From contig DATDKF010000112.1 of assembly GCA_036520135.1 (NCBI GenBank), forward strand, positions 1 to 15,493: a stretch of DNA of 15,493 nucleotides, in the 5' to 3' direction. The notes below the pieces were generated by a model. That model searched no databases, was not told the DNA's origin, and was given only the letters and a program-made list of their open reading frames with translations. This document shows, in pieces, positions 1 through 6,851 of this stretch. The first letter of the stretch is position 1. Every line of letters starts with the position of its first letter. Made by a program: the position numbers and the translations under genes. The stretch is from DASSUW01 sp036520135 (GTDB taxonomy: Bacteria; Actinomycetota; Thermoleophilia; Solirubrobacterales; Solirubrobacteraceae).

Positions 1-1053
1 GGCGCGCTCCCGACCAGCACCGAGTCGCGCCAGGCGTACGACGGGCTGACGGCGGGGTTCGGGGTCGGCGCCAACGGGCCGCTGCTGGTCAGCGTCGACC
101 TCTCCGCGCAGCCCGCGACGCAGAAGGCGAGCGACCCGCGCCTGCAGTCCCTGCGCACCGACATCGCGAAGACCGCCGGAGTCGCGGCGGTGTCGCAGCC
201 GGTCGTCAACTCGGCCGGCACCGCCGCGATCCTCAACGTCACGCCGTCGACGGGGCCGTCCGACCGCGCGACCGAGCAGCTCGTGCGGCGGCTGCGGGAC
301 GACACCATCCCGCAGGCCACCCGCGGCACGGGCATGACCGCCGACGTCGGCGGGACGACGGCCGGCTACGTGGACCTCGCCGACGAGATCTCGGGACGGC
401 TGATCGTGACGATCGCGGTCGTCGTCGGCCTCAGCTTCCTGCTGCTCCTGCTGGCCTTCCGGTCGGTCGTGATCCCGCTGACGGCGGGGCTCATGAACCT
501 GATCTCGATCGGCGCCGCGTTCGGCGTCGTCACCGCGGTGTTCGAGAAGGGCTGGGGCGTCGGCATCGTCGGGCTGCAGGACGAGGTGGCGATCGTCAGC
601 TTCGTGCCGCTGATGATGTTCGCGATTCTCTTCGGCCTCTCGATGGACTACGAGGTCTTCCTGATGACCCACATCAAGGAGGCCTGGGACCGGACGCGCG
701 ACAACCGTGAGGCGGTGATCGAGGGCGTCGCGCACACCGGGCGCGTCATCACCTCGGCTGCGCTGATCATGGTGAGCGTGTTCTTCGCCTTCGTGATCAA
801 CGGCGATCCGACCGTCAAGCAGTTCGGCGTCGGCATGGGCGTGGCGGTGGCGGTCGACGCGACGCTCGTGCGCTGCCTACTCGTCCCCGCCGTGATGACG
901 CTGCTGGGCCGCTCGAACTGGTGGTTCCCCGGCTGGCTGGACAGGGTGGTGCCGGACTTCTCGATCGAGGGCGACGCCTGGTTCCGCGAGCGCGATGCCG
1001 CCGCGGCCGCCGCGGCGGAAGCCGAGCCGCGGAAGGTGCTGGCGACCGATTAG
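1..1053 (+). CDS. MMPL/RND-family transporter, C-terminal part (5' end outside window)
   Basis: The frame is open from base 1 with no start, so the gene begins before the window. The visible 350 residues match the second half of an MMPL-family membrane exporter, which moves lipids or other hydrophobic compounds using the proton gradient. About 130 periplasmic-type residues come first, then helices starting near residue 134 (a run of I, V and L) and continuing to about residue 300. The segment GLSMDYEVFLMTHIKEAW (DY at about residues 216-217) is the conserved Asp-Tyr helix that relays protons in MmpL proteins. The C-terminus is short and soluble, with an Ala-rich end, and lacks the long cytoplasmic domain of MmpL3. 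The stop TAG at 1051-1053 shares bases with the stop of the gene on the other strand. The family call is firm; the substrate is unknown. Confidence 0.93.
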   Translation, partial: GALPTSTESRQAYDGLTAGFGVGANGPLLVSVDLSAQPATQKASDPRLQSLRTDIAKTAGVAAVSQPVVNSAGTAAILNVTPSTGPSDRATEQLVRRLRDDTIPQATRGTGMTADVGGTTAGYVDLADEISGRLIVTIAVVVGLSFLLLLLAFRSVVIPLTAGLMNLISIGAAFGVVTAVFEKGWGVGIVGLQDEVAIVSFVPLMMFAILFGLSMDYEVFLMTHIKEAWDRTRDNREAVIEGVAHTGRVITSAALIMVSVFFAFVINGDPTVKQFGVGMGVAVAVDATLVRCLLVPAVMTLLGRSNWWFPGWLDRVVPDFSIEGDAWFRERDAAAAAAAEAEPRKVLATD

Positions 1054-1838
1054 AGCCGGGTCCGGTCGGGAAGCGCGACGCGCAGCGCAAACGCCGACAG
1101 GCCGAGCAGCACGAGCATCAGCGCGATCCAGAGGCCGCCGCCGCTCACGTCGTCCGGGTGCAGGAGCGGCAGCGCGAGCAGCAGCACGCTCCACGCGGCC
1201 AACGTCGCGTACGGGATGATCGCTTCGGCCGGGCGCCTCAGCCCGACGGCGCAGCTGATCAGCATCGTCGCGAACAGCCCGTACCAGGCGGCGACGGCGC
1301 GGGCGAGCAGCGGCGTCAGCGGCCACAGCCAGTGCTGGCCGAGCGCGACCGGCGCCAGGAACAGCGCGACGGCGCCGGCGAGCAGGGGGACGCCGGCGAT
1401 CGCGGAGAGGATCCGGACGGCCCGCAGCCGCGGATCGGCCCGCGGCTCAGCGTCGGCGACGCGCCGCTGGCGGGCGACGAGCAGCGGCACGGCCAGCGGG
1501 ACGCCGGCGTAGACGAGCGCCCACACCCACGTCGGCGGGTAGTCCCACTTGAACCGGTCCTGGTGGATGATCGTCGCCGCGAGCAGGGTGCTCGCGAGCA
1601 CCCATAAGGCGGGCGGCAGCGTCGAGAACGTGCGCCAGCGCGTGGCGGTCGCCAGCACCAAGGCGGTCGCGAGCGTGCCGGCCAGGAACCCGGCGCCGAT
1701 GAACGCAGCGTTCACCGGCGGCTTGATCGCCCAGGCGTAGTCGGTGTCGGCGCGGCCGGGAAGGAGGTAGAGGAACAGGCCATTCGCCGCCGCGAGGACC
1801 AGCAGGACCCAGATCCCGGCGCGCGTGAGACCAAGCAC
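1050..1838 (-). CDS. Multi-pass membrane protein of unknown function
   Basis: I do not recognise this family. From GTG at 1838 it gives 262 residues with about eight hydrophobic helices: near 8-27, 39-61, 70-87, 97-117, 143-166, 170-197, 201-220 and 230-250. A basic and acidic loop at about 118-138 (RQRRVADAEPRADPRLR) separates the fourth and fifth helices. There is no signal peptide, ATP-binding motif or obvious catalytic residue set. The start is uncertain: the frame is open further upstream, but that part reads as the shadow of the hydrolase gene. GTG 1838 is placed just before the first helix, without a clear ribosome binding site; TTG at 1865 is an alternative. It is third in a leftward run after the exporter and the hydrolase, with a 61-bp gap, so it is probably co-transcribed with them. 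Confidence 0.72.
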   Translation of the reverse strand: MLGLTRAGIWVLLVLAAANGLFLYLLPGRADTDYAWAIKPPVNAAFIGAGFLAGTLATALVLATATRWRTFSTLPPALWVLASTLLAATIIHQDRFKWDYPPTWVWALVYAGVPLAVPLLVARQRRVADAEPRADPRLRAVRILSAIAGVPLLAGAVALFLAPVALGQHWLWPLTPLLARAVAAWYGLFATMLISCAVGLRRPAEAIIPYATLAAWSVLLLALPLLHPDDVSGGGLWIALMLVLLGLSAFALRVALPDRTRL

Positions 1839-1899
1839 GCGGTCGTCGGCGTGCGAGGCCTGCAACGCGGGTGTGCCGTTCGGGGCCGTGGACGCGACG

Positions 1900-2640
1900 C
1901 TATCGCGCGACGGTGCGATCGAGCAACGCGAACAGCTCCGTGTAGTGGCGCTCGGCGGCGGCCTCGTCGTAGGCGGGCGTGTCGGCCATCGTGTAGCCGT
2001 GGGCGGCGCCGGGATAGACCTCGGAGCGGTGGGGGACGCCGGCCGCGTCGAGCGCATGGTCGACCTCGGCGATCGCCTCGGCAGGCATGCTCCTGTCGTT
2101 GTCGGCATAGCCCAGGTAGACCTCGGCGTCGAGATCGCCGGCGCTGCGGTGCGGGCTGTCCTCGCCATCGGTCACGAGGCCGCCGACGTGGAAGGCGCCG
2201 AGGGCCGCGACCCGCTCCGGGTAGGCGGCGGCGATGCGCCAGCCGACCCGGCCGCCCATGCAGTAGCCGGTGATCGCGACGGGGCCGCGGCCGGCCTGCT
2301 CGAGCCGGTCGAGATAGGCGCCGCCGTCGCTGACGATCCGCTCGGTCGTCAGCGCGCGGATCAGCGGCATCGCCCGCGCGAACACCTCGCCGCGCCGGTC
2401 GGGATCGTCAAGGCCCTCGAGCGAGACGACCGGCGAGCGCCCGGCCCGGTAGAAGACGTTCGGCGCGAGCACGACGTAGCCCTGCGCCGCGATCCGGTCG
2501 GCCATCCGCTCGATCTGCGGGCGCAGGCCGTACGCGTCCATCACGAGCAGGACGGCCGGATGGGGCTCGTCGTCGGGCCGCGCGAGGTAGGCGTCGGCGA
2601 CGCCGTCCGGCGTCGCGACGTCGATCATCTCGCCGGGCAT
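1900..2640 (-). CDS. Dienelactone hydrolase family protein
   Basis: A 246-residue alpha/beta hydrolase of the dienelactone hydrolase (carboxymethylenebutenolidase) family, close to the usual length of about 240. The nucleophile is Cys127 in the elbow GYCMGG. The other triad members are probably Asp180 (in YLGYADND) and His214 (in GAAHGYTM). Family members hydrolyse lactone or ester bonds; the classical substrate is dienelactone from chloroaromatic breakdown, but many members have other or unknown substrates. There is no signal peptide, so it should be cytoplasmic. ATG 2640 lies five bases after the exporter stop (TAG 2648-2646) and has no good Shine-Dalgarno sequence, which suggests translational coupling. 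No other aromatic-degradation genes are nearby, so detoxification of an exporter-linked compound is only a guess. Confidence 0.9.
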   Translation of the reverse strand: MPGEMIDVATPDGVADAYLARPDDEPHPAVLLVMDAYGLRPQIERMADRIAAQGYVVLAPNVFYRAGRSPVVSLEGLDDPDRRGEVFARAMPLIRALTTERIVSDGGAYLDRLEQAGRGPVAITGYCMGGRVGWRIAAAYPERVAALGAFHVGGLVTDGEDSPHRSAGDLDAEVYLGYADNDRSMPAEAIAEVDHALDAAGVPHRSEVYPGAAHGYTMADTPAYDEAAAERHYTELFALLDRTVAR

Positions 2641-2645
2641 CGGCG

Positions 2646-4115
2646 CTATTGCGCGTCAGCGACTGCCACGTCGCCGACCGGGCCGCTCTCATGCCCGGCG
2701 GGCGCGAGCCGCGTGCGCAGCAGCGATGCGCCGATCGTGGCCGCCAGGACGGCGAACGCCGCCCCGACCAGGAAGGCCACGTGGTAGCCGCCGACGAGCG
2801 CGGAGAGCCGATCGCTGCCTGCGGCCACGAGGTCGTCCGTCCGCGCGGTGGCGGCGCTCGCAAGCACCGCGAGACCAAGCGCGCCGCCCATCATGAACGA
2901 CGTGTTGACGAGGCCCGACGCCAGGCCGGACTCCTGGGGCTCCACGTCGCTCATCGCGGCCATCAGGACCGGGTTGAAGGCGATACCCGCGCCGACGCCC
3001 AGAAGGACCATGCTCGGCAGGACGTCCACCAGGAACTCGCCGTCGACGGGCGCGCGCGCGAACAGGAGCAGGCCGGCGGTGGCAAGCCCCAGCCCAGCGG
3101 CGAGCGGGCGCCGGAAGCCGAAGCGCATGACGAGCTTCGCCGAGACGCCGATGGACAGGATGCCCATGATCACATTCGACGGCAAGAACGCCAGCCCGAC
3201 CTCCAGCGGCGAGTAGCCGAGCACGAGCTGCAGATACAGCGCCGACATGAAGAACCACGCGAACATCGCGCCCGCCCACAGCATGCCGACGACGTTCGCG
3301 ACGGCGACGTTACGCAGGCCGAGCAGCCGTAGCGGCATCAGCGGCGCGGGGACGCGCGCCTCGATCGCGATGAACGTCGCCAGCAGTGCCGCGGCGCCGA
3401 TCAGCAGGCCGATGGTCTCGCCCGACGTCCAGCCGTTGTCGTTGCCATTGACGATCGCGTAGGTCGCGAGCATCAACGAGGCCGTCACGGTGACCGCCCC
3501 CGCGACGTCGAGCTGACCGCGGTGCGCGACGCCGTCGGCCGGCAGCAACCGCCTCGACAGCAGGGCCACCACCACGCCGATGGGCAGGTTCACGAGGAAG
3601 ATCCAGTGCCAGTCGAGGATGTCGGTCAGGACGCCGCCGAGGAGCACGCCGATCGAGCCGCCGCCGGAGGCGACGAAGCCGAACACTCCCATCGCCTTTG
3701 CGCGCTCGGACGGCGCGGTGAACAACGTCATGATCAGCGACAACGACACGGCCGACGCGATCGCTCCGCCGACGCCCTGCACCGCCCGCGCCGCGATGAG
3801 CGTGCCCTGGGTCGTCGCCAGCCCGCAGCACAGCGAGGCCAGCGTGAACAGGGCGATCCCCAACAGGAACAGGCGCCTCCCGCCGTAGAGGTCACCGAGC
3901 CGTCCGCCGAGCAGCAGGCAGCCGCCGAACGTGAGGAGATAGGCGTTGACGACCCACGCCAGCGACGTCTGCGAGAAGCCCAGATCGTCCCGGATCGAGG
4001 GCAGCGCGACGTTCACGATCGTCGCGTCGAGAACGATCATCAGGCTGCCGAGGCACAGAACGTACAGCGCCAGCCACCGTCGCCTCTCGTGCATGTGGGT
4101 GGTCTCGTCAGTCAC
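2646..4115 (-). CDS. MFS drug exporter, DHA2 (EmrB/QacA) type, 14 helices
   Basis: A proton-driven multidrug exporter of the major facilitator superfamily. From GTG 4115 it has 489 residues, normal for the 14-helix DHA2 group. LDATIVNVALPSI (from about residue 29) is the group's first-helix motif, GRLGDLYGGRRLF is loop motif A, RAVQGVGGAIAS is motif B, and HWIFLVNLPIG follows the sixth helix. I chose GTG 4115 because a GGGGGT run sits a few bases upstream; ATG 4094 would also keep every helix, and the frame is open further upstream without family-like sequence. It is the first gene of a leftward operon with the hydrolase (5-bp gap) and the membrane protein. Its 5' region is shared with a divergent exporter of the same family. 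The substrate cannot be read from sequence. Confidence 0.92.
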   Translation of the reverse strand: MTDETTHMHERRRWLALYVLCLGSLMIVLDATIVNVALPSIRDDLGFSQTSLAWVVNAYLLTFGGCLLLGGRLGDLYGGRRLFLLGIALFTLASLCCGLATTQGTLIAARAVQGVGGAIASAVSLSLIMTLFTAPSERAKAMGVFGFVASGGGSIGVLLGGVLTDILDWHWIFLVNLPIGVVVALLSRRLLPADGVAHRGQLDVAGAVTVTASLMLATYAIVNGNDNGWTSGETIGLLIGAAALLATFIAIEARVPAPLMPLRLLGLRNVAVANVVGMLWAGAMFAWFFMSALYLQLVLGYSPLEVGLAFLPSNVIMGILSIGVSAKLVMRFGFRRPLAAGLGLATAGLLLFARAPVDGEFLVDVLPSMVLLGVGAGIAFNPVLMAAMSDVEPQESGLASGLVNTSFMMGGALGLAVLASAATARTDDLVAAGSDRLSALVGGYHVAFLVGAAFAVLAATIGASLLRTRLAPAGHESGPVGDVAVADAQ

Positions 4116-4270
4116 GACCGACCCCCGAAAGTAGCCGCAGGAGCCGCGGCACAAAGTGCGGACAACCACACCATGAGCCGACTGGGGAATTCCCTGATGC
4201 CGAAATGCGTCGACGGAGTGATGCTGCACGCATCCTCCCCTTCCCCTCCCCGATTCGGAGCCGTTCCCCA
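4116..4270. promoter_or_regulatory. Shared divergent promoter region with two short palindromes
   Basis: This 155-bp region must hold the promoters of both exporter genes. It contains GCACAAAGTGC (4149-4159, four-base arms around AAA) and the perfect ten-base palindrome GGGAATTCCC (4185-4194). Either could be half of a repressor operator, although palindromes this short also occur by chance. On the minus strand TACTTT (4133-4128) fits a TAnnnT -10 element just upstream of GTG 4115. On the plus strand GGAG at 4257-4260 is a weak, distant ribosome binding site for ATG 4271. I see no regulator gene next to the region. Function is inferred from layout only. Confidence 0.4.
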
Positions 4271-5698
4271 ATGAACATCCAACGCTGGACGCTCGTGGTC
4301 GTCTGCGCGGCCACCGCGATGCTGATGCTTGACATCGCCGTCGTGAACACGGCGCTGTCGCGGATCGCCGAGGACCTCGACACGGGCCTGAGCGGCCTGC
4401 AGTGGGTCGTCGACGCGTACACGCTGGCCCTCGCCAGCACGGTGCTGACCGCCGGCTCGCTGGCCGACCGCCTCGGTCGTCGCCGCGTCTTCATGTTCGG
4501 CCTCGCGCTGTTCACCACCGCGTCGCTGGCCTGCGGCCTGGCCCAGGACATCACGATGCTCAACGCCTCGCGCGCGGTGCAGGGCGTCGGCGCGGCGATC
4601 ATGTTCGCCGTCTCGCTCGCGCTGCTCGCGCACGCGTTCCCGGGCGCCCGTGAGCGCGGCGCCGCGCTCGCCGCCTACGGCGCGACGATCGGCGCCTCGT
4701 TCGCCGTCGGCCCGCTGGTCGGCGGGCTGCTCACGAGCGGCCTCGACTGGCAGTGGATCTTCCTCGTGAACCTGCCGATCGGCCTCTTCTGCCTGTGGGT
4801 GACGCGCACGTTCGTCCAGGAGTCGCGCGACCCGCACGCCCGCCGCATCGACTGGCTCGGCCAGGTCACGCTGACCGCCGGGCTCGGCCTGCTCGTGCTG
4901 GCGCTCCTGCGCGGCAACGAGCAGGGGTGGACGAGTGACGCGATCGTCGCCGAGCTGATCGGCGCGGCCGTCGCGCTCATCGCGTTCGTGATCGTCGAGC
5001 TGCGCGTGCGCGAGCCGATGCTGCCGATGCGGCTGTTCCGCAACGCGTCGTTCACCGGCGCGCAGGTCGCGGCGTTCGCCATCTCGGCGTCGTTCTTCGC
5101 GGTCTTCATGTACACCACGCTGTACCTGCAGCAGATCCTCGGCCTGTCGGCGATCGAGGCCGGGCTCGTGTACCTGCCGGGCACGCTCGCGATGCTGTTC
5201 GTCTCGGGCGCCACCGCGCAGCTCGGCGCCAAGGTCCCCGCGCGCACGATGATCGGCGTCGGGCTCGCGCTCGTCGCCGTCGGCATGGGACTGCTGACGC
5301 TCGCCGACGAGACCTCGTCCTGGACCGCCACGCTGCCCGGCGTGCTGGTCGCCTGCATCGGCACCGGCCTGTTCAATCCCGCCGTCACGAACGTCGCGCT
5401 CAGCTCGGCGCCGGTCGAGCAGAGCGGCCTCGCCGCGGGCGTGAACGACACGTTCCGCCAGGCCGGCATCGCGGTCGGCGTCGCCGCCCTCGGCGCGCTG
5501 ATCCCCGCCGAGCACGCGTTCGGCGGCTCAGCCGCGACGTACGTCAGCGGCCTGCACGACGCGCTGTGGGCGGGCGGCGCGCTCGCGCTCGCGGGGGCCG
5601 TCGCCGCAGGTGTGCTGATCTCGCGCCGCTACGGCGCCGCCGCGGAGATCCCGGCGGACGAGCCGCCGCACGCCGCGCTCGCGCCGCAGCCTGCGTGA
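4271..5698 (+). CDS. MFS drug exporter, DHA2 (EmrB/QacA) type, second copy
   Basis: A 475-residue, 14-helix DHA2 exporter, clearly different in sequence from the divergent neighbour. LDIAVVNTAL (residues 20-29) is the first-helix motif, GSLADRLGRRR (62-72) is motif A, RAVQGVGAAIM is motif B, and GPLVGGLL followed by DWQWIFLVNLPIG gives motif C and the linker typical of drug/proton antiporters. ATG 4271 is chosen because it places a short basic segment before helix 1; the frame is open upstream but is not family-like there. The C-terminus is a short Ala/Pro-rich tail. The stop at 5696-5698 is one base from the stop of the converging oxidase gene and lies inside a palindrome. Substrate and regulation are unknown; the divergent layout suggests co-regulation with the 2646-4115 exporter. 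Confidence 0.92.
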   Translation: MNIQRWTLVVVCAATAMLMLDIAVVNTALSRIAEDLDTGLSGLQWVVDAYTLALASTVLTAGSLADRLGRRRVFMFGLALFTTASLACGLAQDITMLNASRAVQGVGAAIMFAVSLALLAHAFPGARERGAALAAYGATIGASFAVGPLVGGLLTSGLDWQWIFLVNLPIGLFCLWVTRTFVQESRDPHARRIDWLGQVTLTAGLGLLVLALLRGNEQGWTSDAIVAELIGAAVALIAFVIVELRVREPMLPMRLFRNASFTGAQVAAFAISASFFAVFMYTTLYLQQILGLSAIEAGLVYLPGTLAMLFVSGATAQLGAKVPARTMIGVGLALVAVGMGLLTLADETSSWTATLPGVLVACIGTGLFNPAVTNVALSSAPVEQSGLAAGVNDTFRQAGIAVGVAALGALIPAEHAFGGSAATYVSGLHDALWAGGALALAGAVAAGVLISRRYGAAAEIPADEPPHAALAPQPA

Positions 5699-5743
5699 AT
5701 CACGTCACCTCGCTCGCGATCAGCTCCGCGATCGCGAGCGAGG
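5694..5743. terminator. Candidate bidirectional terminator: palindrome plus 14-bp stem
   Basis: Two inverted repeats sit at the convergent junction. CGTGAATCACG (5694-5704) is symmetrical about base 5699 and contains the stop codons of both genes. Four bases further, CCTCGCTCGCGATC (5708-5721) pairs perfectly with its complement at 5730-5743 around an eight-base loop. The stem lies within the last codons of the lhgO gene and about ten bases after the exporter stop. No T-run follows on either strand, so it would be a GC-stem terminator of the kind often proposed for actinobacteria rather than a canonical one. The repeats are seen directly; termination is inference. Confidence 0.55.
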
Positions 5744-6851
5744 CGGTGGCGGCCGGTGACGGCGCGTTGAGCACGTGCACGGCGCGCCCGGTCCTGGCGA
5801 CGAGGAAGTCGTCGACCAGCGCGCCGTCGCGGCCGACCGCCTGAGCGCGGTAGCCGTGCGGGCCGGGCCGGACGTCCTGCGCGCCGAGCGCGGGCACGAA
5901 GCGGGACGCCTCGCGCATCAGCAGTCCGCGGCTGAGCGCGTGGGCGATCTCGGTGACGCCGGTGCGCCACCACCGGCGCATGACGCGCCAGGTGCCGGGC
6001 CAGCGCAGCGTCGCACGCAGGTCGACGTGGGTCGGCGCGAGCAGGGCGGTCGGGCCGACCAGCACGTCGCCGCCGACCGTGCGCGACAGGTGCACCCCGA
6101 GGAACGGGAGCGCGGGGTCGGGGACCGGGTAGATCTGGCCGCGGACGAGGTCCGCGCGCTCCGGGCGCAGCCGCAGGTACGCGCCGCGGAACGGCACGAT
6201 CCGGACGTCCGGCCGCGCGCCGGAGGCGAGCGCGAGCCGGTCCGACCACGCGCCGGCGCAGGCGATCGCGCGCGCCGCCGGCACGCGCGCGCCGTCGGCC
6301 AGCACGGCCTCGACGCGGTCCTCGCGCTCGACCAGCGCGCGCACGGCGGCCCCGCGGCGGATCTCCCCGCCGTGCTGCTCGAGGTCGCGCGCGTAGGCGG
6401 CGGCGACGGCGCCGAAGTCGACCATCCCGGTGTGCGGCGAGTGCAGGGCGGACAGGCCGCGCGCGGCGGGCTCGACCGCCGGGATCTCGTGCGGCCCGAG
6501 CCGCGCCAGGTCCTGCACGCCGTTGGCGCGGGCGCGCCGCTCGAGCTCGTCGAGGCGCGGCAGGTCCGCGTCGCGCACCGCGATGACGAGCTTGCCGCAG
6601 CGCTGCGCGTCGATCCCGTTGGCGGCGCAGTACTCGTACAGCGCGGCCGCGCCCTCCACGCAGAGCCGCGCCTTCAGGGAGCCGGGCGCGTAGTAGATGC
6701 CGGCGTGGATCACCCCGCTGTTGTGGGTCGTCTGGTGCTCCCCGAGCCGCGGCCCGCGCTCGAGCAGCACGACGCTGCGCCCGCGCAGCGCGAGCGCCCT
6801 CGCCGTGGCGAGGCCGACGATCCCGCCCCCCGCGACCGCGACGTCGTGCAC
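5700..6851 (-). CDS. lhgO: L-2-hydroxyglutarate oxidase, FAD-dependent
   Basis: A 383-residue DAO-type flavoprotein expected to oxidise L-2-hydroxyglutarate to 2-oxoglutarate, passing electrons to quinone or oxygen. The Rossmann FAD motif AGGGIVGLATA is at residues 7-17. HQTTHNSGVIHAGIYY just after it is the signature of the LhgO family, and LNAPSPAATASLAI near the end is also typical. Length agrees with the family (about 390-420). GTG 6851 is supported because it directly precedes the FAD strand and shares its G with the stop of the upstream gene (TAG/GTG overlap), a sign of coupled translation. The longer open frame upstream is antisense-type, Arg-rich shadow sequence. It is second in an operon with the E1-like enzyme; a link through 2-oxo acids is plausible but unproven. 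Confidence 0.9.
   Translation of the reverse strand: MHDVAVAGGGIVGLATARALALRGRSVVLLERGPRLGEHQTTHNSGVIHAGIYYAPGSLKARLCVEGAAALYEYCAANGIDAQRCGKLVIAVRDADLPRLDELERRARANGVQDLARLGPHEIPAVEPAARGLSALHSPHTGMVDFGAVAAAYARDLEQHGGEIRRGAAVRALVEREDRVEAVLADGARVPAARAIACAGAWSDRLALASGARPDVRIVPFRGAYLRLRPERADLVRGQIYPVPDPALPFLGVHLSRTVGGDVLVGPTALLAPTHVDLRATLRWPGTWRVMRRWWRTGVTEIAHALSRGLLMREASRFVPALGAQDVRPGPHGYRAQAVGRDGALVDDFLVARTGRAVHVLNAPSPAATASLAIAELIASEVT

Noticed and set aside
1044..1067. Possible GACCG/CGGTC hairpin at the MMPL stop
   Set aside because: Five-base arms with a 14-base loop are too weak to call a terminator.
4208..4215. CGTCGACG palindrome in the divergent exporter region
   Set aside because: Eight bases of alternating GC-rich sequence are expected by chance at this composition; the two other palindromes are more distinctive.
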